Shown piece after piece: positions 34,369 to 39,472 of a stretch of DNA of 39,472 nucleotides. The notes under the pieces were generated by a model that saw only the letters and a list, made by a program, of their open reading frames with translations, was not told the DNA's origin and did no database searches. Positions within the stretch are counted from its first letter, which is position 1. The number at the start of each line of letters is the position of its first letter. The stretch is from an uncultured Porphyromonas sp. GTDB taxonomy: Bacteria > Bacteroidota > Bacteroidia > Bacteroidales > Porphyromonadaceae. Made by a program: the position numbers and the translations under genes. The stretch spans positions 1-39,472 of the forward strand of contig UQDF01000015.1 of the NCBI GenBank assembly GCA_900539765.1. The letters run 5' to 3'.

Positions 34369-34677
34369 TCGTTTCTACCTCTAAATTTCAGATTCTCCAC
34401 GTGGGGATTTGACATTCTCCACGTGGCTATCGTGCCGCAGTATCACCTGACTATGAGGCGCCAGCTCGGGGGATTGCCCCCAGCCCCCTGATATCATCTG
34501 TTTGCCCACTCTGCTTTGGCACAAACCATAAAAGTGTAGCCAGATTGTAGCCATAGAAGCCTCTTTTGGGGCATTTTTAGGCAATATCCGTGACTACTCA
34601 GAAGAGTGAAGAGGTAGAGGACTATAAAATAAAAGTACCGTAACTCGCTGGAATTACGATACTTATACTTTTTCAGT
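34369..34677. other. Intergenic gap with paired CCACGTGG repeats
   Basis: No gene is recognised. ATTCTCCACGTGG occurs twice, at 34392-34404 and 34414-34426, exactly 22 bp apart, each containing the palindrome CCACGTGG. Short frames across the gap have no known motif, and no integrase remnant is recognisable next to the tRNA. Confidence 0.45.
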
Positions 34678-34707
34678 AGTACTCTCTGGCGGTACTGCCA
34701 GAGTACT
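34678..34707 (-). terminator. Hairpin downstream of tRNA-Ser
   Basis: AGTACTCTCTGGC (34678-34690) pairs with GCCAGAGTACT (34697-34707) with a two-base bulge. It lies six bases past the tRNA 3' end on the minus strand. It lacks a clear U-run, so it may aid RNA end formation rather than be a classic terminator. Confidence 0.45.
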
Positions 34708-34712
34708 TAAAG

Positions 34713-34797
34713 CGGAGAGGGAGGGATTCGAACCCCCGGACCCGTGAAGGTCAACGGTTTTCAAGACCGCCGCGATCGACCACTCTGCCACCTCTCC
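34713..34797 (-). tRNA. tRNA-Ser (anticodon UGA)
   Basis: An 85-base class II tRNA. The acceptor arms GGAGAGG and CCTCTCC pair fully, with discriminator G. The anticodon loop CTTGAAA gives TGA (complement at 34761-34763), reading UCA serine codons. A long variable arm and the T-loop GGTTCGAATCC are present. CCA is not encoded. Confidence 0.97.
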
Positions 34798-34865
34798 TGG
34801 CTTGACGACTGACTGAAGGACTACCCTTCGCCATTCGCGGTCATACATCTTAACCGATGCGACTG

Positions 34866-34896
34866 CAAAGGTACTACAATTTCTCCAATAAACAAA
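34866..34896 (-). promoter_or_regulatory. Promoter of tRNA-Ser
   Basis: On the minus strand TTTG (34893-34896) and TACCTTTG (34866-34873) are separated by 19 bp, an excellent promoter match upstream of the tRNA. The tRNA therefore need not depend on mfd transcription. Confidence 0.7.
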
Positions 34897-35004
34897 TTAT
34901 CCAGCTCCCCCTTCATGACTACGCACATTCCAGTGTCACACGTTGCTGCGGGTTACTCGAGAGATTTATGAAATCAGGGTATGCGTTCGAGCCGTGCATC
35001 TCTC

Positions 35005-38000
35005 CTAAGATTGCTGGTCGGGGCGGGCGAAGAGCGCTTTGTAGAGCGTCGAGAGGATCTTGTCGGCTTGGTAGACGGAGGTGACATGATGCCACTTGAC
35101 ACTGCGATGCCCCTCACGGCTCTCACGCACCTCGCACGCTTTGCCGTAGCTAGCCACGCTCTTGAGGAGGATGTCGAAGGCTTTGCTCTGATAGTATGCC
35201 GAGCCACTGAGCGGGAGGAAGAGGATCATTTGCTCACGACGCAGCGACACCTTGACGATGCCGAGGTGGCTGGCCAGCCGTCGCAGACGCGGCACCATAA
35301 GAAGACCTTTGGTCTGCGGTGGCAGTGCGCCAAAACGATCTCGCAGGCGATCGGCAAACTCTTTTAGTTCGCGGTCGCTCGCTAGCTCGTCTAGTTCGCG
35401 GTAGAGCAAGATGCGCTCGCTGTCTTGCGGTATGTATTCGTGGGGTAGGGAGAGGTCTAGGTCGGTGTCGATCGTGGTGTCGGTGAGCGCATTGCCCAGC
35501 TCTGCCTGCTGCTCCGTCTGAGCGGCAAAAAGCGCTGCAAAGTCCTCCTGCTTGACCTCTCGCACCGCCTCCTCAAAGACTTTGCGGTAAGTCTCGAAGC
35601 CTAGATCAGCAATAAAGCCACTTTGCTCTGTACCTAATATGTTGCCAGCGCCTCGTATGTCTAGATCCTGCAGAGCGATGCGCATACCGCTACCCAGGTC
35701 GGAGAAGCTCTCGATAGCCTTGACTCGCCGTGCAGCAGCCTCTGTAAGGGTGCCTAGGGGAGGGGTGATCAGATAACAGTAAGCCCTCTGGCTACCACGC
35801 CCCACACGACCACGGAGTTGGTGCAGGTCGCTCAGTCCGTAGCGATGAGCGGAGTTGATCAGGATCGTATTGACATTGGGCATGTCGATACCGTTCTCGA
35901 TGATCGTCGTAGCTAGGAGCAGGTCGTACTTGCGCTCGGCAAAGTCTAGGAGTATCCGCTCCGTCTCGCTCGGAGTCAAGCGGCCGTGAGCGATCGCTAT
36001 GCGAATGCCGGGGACGCACTCTTCGATCTGTCCCGCCACGCCGTGGATCGACTCGATACGGTTGTGGACGAAGAAGACCTGTCCATGGCGTGCTAGCTCG
36101 TAACCAATCGCATCGGCGATGGTCTCTTGCGACCAGCGAATGAGTCGTGTCGTGACTGGCTGACGATTGCGCGGAGGCGTATTGATGTTGGAGAGATCAC
36201 GAGCCCCCATTAGGGAGAACTGCAGGGTACGGGGTATCGGTGTCGCCGAGAGCGTGAGCGTATCTACGTTGACCTGAAGCTTGCGGAGCTGCTCCTTAGC
36301 CTTGACGCCAAACTTCTGCTCCTCGTCTATGATGAGCAGTCCGAGCGACTTGAAGGTGACCCCTTTGCCCAGCAGTCGGTGCGTACCTATTAATATGTCT
36401 ACTCGTCCCTCCGCTAGATCTGCTAGGATAGCCTTCGACTGCTTGTCGCTCTTAGCTCTTGAAAGGTACTCGATACGGCAAGGCAACCCCTCTAGTCTCT
36501 GGCTAAAGGTCTGGTAGTGCTGGTAAGCTAAGATCGTCGTCGGCACCAAGACCGCCACCTGCTTGCTGTCGGCGACCGCCTTGAAGGCTGCTCGTATCGC
36601 CACCTCTGTCTTGCCAAAGCCCACGTCACCGCAGACCAGTCGATCCATCGGGCGGTTACTCTCCATATCCGCCTTGATCTGCTCGATCGCTTTCAGTTGG
36701 TCGGGCGTCTCCTCATAGGCAAAGGAAGCCTCCATCTCGTGCTGCAGGTAGCTATCAGGCGAAAAGGCAAAGCCTGGCTGCTCCTTGCGTGCTGCATAGA
36801 GCGCAATGAGGTCACGAGCGATCGACTTGATCTTGGTCTTCGCACGCTCTTTGAGCTTTGTCCAGGCTCCCGTGCCTAGTTTGCTGAGCTGTGGCTCGCC
36901 CTCTTCTTGCGCTTGGTACTTCGAGAGCTTGTGCAGACTATGGATGCTCACGAGGAGTACATCTTTGTTTTGGTAGACCAGCTTGACTACCTCACGTGGC
37001 TTGCCGTCTACCTCCGTGGTGAGGAGTCCGTCAAACTGCCCCACGCCATGGTCGCTGTGGACGATGTAGTCGCCAGGCGAGATGGCGTGTAGCTCCTTGA
37101 GCGAGATCGCCGCATCGGCATTGCGTATGCGGTCGCTCTTGAGCTGGTAGTGGTGGTAGCGGTCGAAGACCTGATGATCGGTCAGGAGCAAGACGTCCAA
37201 GTCCTTATCCTCAAAGCCCTCGTGAACGACTAGTGGCACCCACTCGGGGAGTAGCTCCTCGGCCTCGCGCTCGATGAGAATCTCCTTGAGACGCTGCGCC
37301 TGTGCGGACGACTCGGAGAGGAAGAAGCTCTTGAAGAAGCCCCGCTTGCGTACTTGCAGCTCCTCAACCAATAGGTCAAAGTGCCGATGAATCAGTAGCT
37401 GTGGCTTGGTCGCAAAGGTAATCCGCTGGTCAACGAAAGAGAGTCCCTTCGTCGGGGTGGCTAGGATCTTCGTGCGCTGCTTTACCTCAGCCGAGAGCTT
37501 GTCTGGAGGGAGTAGTAATTCGCGCATATCCTCTTGCGTGGCAAAAGCACCCTCGTACTCCACCGCCAGCTCCGCATCGTAGAGCGCTCTCCACTGCTCA
37601 GCGAGCGACTCGTAGCGACTGATCCAAAGCTGATAGTTAGGGGATAGGAGCGACAGGAGCGAGGTCCTTTCGCCTGCGGCATCGCCTTTGACCTGTAGTG
37701 CGGGGGCTATCTCGGCACGCTCGCACTGATCCACCGAGAGCTGGCTCTCGATGTCAAAGCGGCGTATGCTATCGATCTCATCGTCAAAGAAGTCAATGCG
37801 ATAAGGATAGGTACTACCATAGGAAAAGATGTCCACGAGACTACCACGGTAGACCACTTGTCCAGGGCTGTAAACGTAGTCCACCTCTTCGAAGCCCTCC
37901 TCAAGTAGTCGCTCTCGCAGCGTGTCACGAGAGATCACATCGCCTACGCTGAGCGTGAAGCAGCTCTGGGCGACCTCCTGCTGGGAGGGTATCGCCTCGG

Positions 38001-38358
38001 CAAGAGCTTCAGGGTAAGAAACGATCAGCGGGGTGTCGCCTGCAGCAAGGCTGGCGAGCAGTTCGGCACGTAAGACCTCCTGCGCTGGCTCTCGCTGACC
38101 ATATTTAATATGTCTATTGAAAGCTGAAGGGTAGTAGTAAGCTTTGACCCCGAGAGCCTCTAGATCGCCCAGCATATAGCCCGCACTATCGGCATCTTCG
38201 GCAATCACTAGATAAGGGTGCTCACGCACCAAGGTGGCGAGGATAAAGGCGGGCGCCGAGGCGGTCACCCCCTCGAGCTCTACACAATGATCCTGCTGTA
38301 GGGCTTGTCGAAGCTCTACGATACGCGGGTGATCGTGCCAGAGATCGAGGAGGGACAT
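35005..38358 (-). CDS. mfd: Transcription-repair coupling factor Mfd
   Basis: A 1117-residue Mfd starting at the ATG at 38358. Order: UvrB-like N-terminal region (about 1-330), the RNA-polymerase-interacting CarD-like domain (YIVHSDHGVGQFDGL, about 430-490), then the RecG-like translocase with Walker A at 577-584 (GDVGFGKT), DEEQ box at 678-681 and helicase motifs SATPIPRTL and QLRGRVGRG, ending with the TRCF C-terminal domain. It pushes stalled RNA polymerase off damaged DNA and recruits UvrA. The start lies nine bases after the folD stop, so the two are likely cotranscribed from the folD side. All motifs are intact and the length is normal. Confidence 0.97.
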   Translation of the reverse strand: MSLLDLWHDHPRIVELRQALQQDHCVELEGVTASAPAFILATLVREHPYLVIAEDADSAGYMLGDLEALGVKAYYYPSAFNRHIKYGQREPAQEVLRAELLASLAAGDTPLIVSYPEALAEAIPSQQEVAQSCFTLSVGDVISRDTLRERLLEEGFEEVDYVYSPGQVVYRGSLVDIFSYGSTYPYRIDFFDDEIDSIRRFDIESQLSVDQCERAEIAPALQVKGDAAGERTSLLSLLSPNYQLWISRYESLAEQWRALYDAELAVEYEGAFATQEDMRELLLPPDKLSAEVKQRTKILATPTKGLSFVDQRITFATKPQLLIHRHFDLLVEELQVRKRGFFKSFFLSESSAQAQRLKEILIEREAEELLPEWVPLVVHEGFEDKDLDVLLLTDHQVFDRYHHYQLKSDRIRNADAAISLKELHAISPGDYIVHSDHGVGQFDGLLTTEVDGKPREVVKLVYQNKDVLLVSIHSLHKLSKYQAQEEGEPQLSKLGTGAWTKLKERAKTKIKSIARDLIALYAARKEQPGFAFSPDSYLQHEMEASFAYEETPDQLKAIEQIKADMESNRPMDRLVCGDVGFGKTEVAIRAAFKAVADSKQVAVLVPTTILAYQHYQTFSQRLEGLPCRIEYLSRAKSDKQSKAILADLAEGRVDILIGTHRLLGKGVTFKSLGLLIIDEEQKFGVKAKEQLRKLQVNVDTLTLSATPIPRTLQFSLMGARDLSNINTPPRNRQPVTTRLIRWSQETIADAIGYELARHGQVFFVHNRIESIHGVAGQIEECVPGIRIAIAHGRLTPSETERILLDFAERKYDLLLATTIIENGIDMPNVNTILINSAHRYGLSDLHQLRGRVGRGSQRAYCYLITPPLGTLTEAAARRVKAIESFSDLGSGMRIALQDLDIRGAGNILGTEQSGFIADLGFETYRKVFEEAVREVKQEDFAALFAAQTEQQAELGNALTDTTIDTDLDLSLPHEYIPQDSERILLYRELDELASDRELKEFADRLRDRFGALPPQTKGLLMVPRLRRLASHLGIVKVSLRREQMILFLPLSGSAYYQSKAFDILLKSVASYGKACEVRESREGHRSVKWHHVTSVYQADKILSTLYKALFARPDQQS

Positions 38359-38367
38359 AGGGAGAGA

Positions 38368-39261
38368 TTACTTCTGGCGTAGCTGGCGAGCCAGGATCGT
38401 ATTGCGCATCAGCGTGATGATCGTCATAGGGCCTACACCGCCTGGCACAGGCGTGATGTAAGAGCAGAGCGGAGCTACCTCGTCAAAGTCGACGTCGCCC
38501 ACGATGCGAGAGCCACTCTTCTTCGTTGCGTCGGGTACACGTGTGATGCCCACGTCGATGACGATGGCACCCTCCTTGACCATCTCCTTCTTGACAAAGA
38601 GTGGGATGCCGATAGCAGCGACCACAATGTCAGCCTGACGGCAGATGGAGGCAATGTCTTTCGTACGGCTGTGGCAGATCGTCACGGTCGCATTGCCCTG
38701 TGTACCCTTCTGGAGGAAGAGCTGAGCGATCGGCTTGCCTACGATGTTGCTTCGTCCGAGGACCACCACATGCTTGCCCTCCGTGCTGATATTGTAGTGC
38801 TTGAGTAGCTCGATGACCCCCTTAGGCGTAGCAGGTACGAGGCATGGCTCGCCAAGGCTGAGGAGCCCCACGTTGATCGGGTGGAAGCCGTCCACATCCT
38901 TGCGGTAGTCTACTGCGTGAATGACCGCCTGCTCGTCAATATGCTTCGGCAGTGGTAGCTGGACGATAAAGCCATCTACCTCGGGATCTTTGTTGAGCTG
39001 CTCGATCTCGGCGATGAGCTCCTCCTGCGTGATCGACTCGTCAAAGCGCTTCGTCAGAGAGATAAAGCCGACCTCTTCGCAAGCCTTGATCTTGCTCGCT
39101 ATGTAAGTCTCGCTGGCACCGTCATGCCCCACGATGATAGCACCTAGACAGGGCGGGCGCTGCCCCGCAGCGACCATCTGCTGTACCTCCTGGGCGATCT
39201 CCTTCTTGATCTCGGTCGCAGTGGTCTTGCCATCTAGGCGAATGAATGATTCTTGTGTCAT
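38368..39261 (-). CDS. folD: Bifunctional FolD (methylenetetrahydrofolate dehydrogenase/cyclohydrolase)
   Basis: From the ATG at 39261 the protein is 297 residues, the normal FolD length. The frame extends 50 codons upstream, but that part does not resemble FolD and crosses the promoter. Visible motifs: TYIASKIKACEEVG with the catalytic Lys, DGFIVQLPLPKHID, KDVDGFHPIN, the NADP-binding VVLGRSNIVGKP and PVPGGVGPMTI at the end. The enzyme interconverts methylene-, methenyl- and 10-formyl-tetrahydrofolate in the cytosol for purine and one-carbon metabolism. mfd follows nine bases downstream, an unrelated but probably cotranscribed gene. Confidence 0.96.
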   Translation of the reverse strand: MTQESFIRLDGKTTATEIKKEIAQEVQQMVAAGQRPPCLGAIIVGHDGASETYIASKIKACEEVGFISLTKRFDESITQEELIAEIEQLNKDPEVDGFIVQLPLPKHIDEQAVIHAVDYRKDVDGFHPINVGLLSLGEPCLVPATPKGVIELLKHYNISTEGKHVVVLGRSNIVGKPIAQLFLQKGTQGNATVTICHSRTKDIASICRQADIVVAAIGIPLFVKKEMVKEGAIVIDVGITRVPDATKKSGSRIVGDVDFDEVAPLCSYITPVPGGVGPMTIITLMRNTILARQLRQK

Positions 39262-39356
39262 AGAGTGGTATTTGTATAGATGAATTGTGTTGTTCTGCTT
39301 GTGATGACGAAGTGTCAAAGCTTCCGTCATAGTATCACTTTTGCAAAGTTGCTGTA

Positions 39357-39364
39357 CAAAGATA
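39357..39364 (-). promoter_or_regulatory. -7 box for folD-mfd
   Basis: TATCTTTG on the minus strand lies 96 bases before the FolD start at 39261. The -33 region lacks a clear TTTG. No riboswitch-like structure is recognised in the leader. The remaining bases to the window end hold nothing recognisable. Confidence 0.4.
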
Positions 39365-39472
39365 CCGAAATCTAGGGGATTAACGTCTCGTGACTCAATT
39401 GCAATCGGCATGTTGGGTCCGTATATTCAATTAGTAAATGCAACTCATACCTACAAAAAATGGATCGCACCC

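Noticed and set aside
34369..34712. Integrase or attachment site next to tRNA-Ser
   Set aside because: No duplicated tRNA 3' end or integrase motif was found; the gap holds only short repeats.
39262..39411. 50-residue N-terminal extension of FolD
   Set aside because: The extension has no similarity to FolD, crosses the likely promoter, and a standard FolD start exists at 39261.

Overview
The window reads as chromosomal DNA of a Bacteroidota bacterium, most likely a Porphyromonas near P. asaccharolytica or P. uenonis. The genus and species are inferred from gene content and style, not from a search. The supporting signs are Bacteroidales-type promoters (TTTG, about 19-20 bp, then TAnnTTTG) before several genes, many lipoproteins and outer-membrane barrels ending in Phe, a carboxypeptidase-like domain on a TonB-dependent receptor, and a type V (Mfa/Fim-like) fimbrial locus.

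Layout. (1) 1-1560: a small outer-membrane barrel protein and a four-helix membrane protein. (2) 1558-5952, minus: a TonB-dependent receptor followed by a surface-type lipoprotein, a probable uptake pair. (3) 6181-8733: a secreted S9-family serine peptidase. (4) 8734-9458: a non-coding stretch packed with GTAG-headed palindromes (REP/REPIN-like). (5) 9459-10166: an outer-membrane barrel protein with its own promoter and terminator. (6) 10321-18316: a LytS/LytT-type two-component system, a complete tripartite RND efflux pump (TolC-like, adaptor, permease) and a small PII-like protein, closely packed and ending at a terminator. (7) 18678-30440: a seven-gene fimbrial cluster: DUF3575 protein, DUF3868/OmpA-like protein, Mfa1-like pilin lipoprotein, Mfa2/FimB-like anchor and three large accessory lipoproteins. 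A strong hairpin terminator lies between the pilin and the anchor genes. (8) 30623-39261, mostly minus: mutS, a REP-associated tyrosine transposase (RAYT) gene framed by long direct repeats, tRNA-Ser(UGA), mfd and folD.

How the parts fit. The two-component system probably controls the downstream pump, with the PII-like protein as a possible sensor or modulator. The fimbrial genes encode assembly, anchoring and tip functions of one surface fibre, and the terminator would favour pilin over anchor expression. The most distinctive feature is the REP/RAYT system: at least eight intergenic palindromic elements of one family, each headed by GTAG or degenerate, occur in the window. Two of them, as about 130-bp direct repeats, flank an apparently intact RAYT gene. 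This supports a resident, domesticated REPIN-RAYT system in this lineage.

Several starts were moved inward from the longest reading frame. The reasons are a rare TTG/GTG codon or a promoter or terminator inside the extension, and the internal ATG giving a proper signal peptide or family-like N-terminus.
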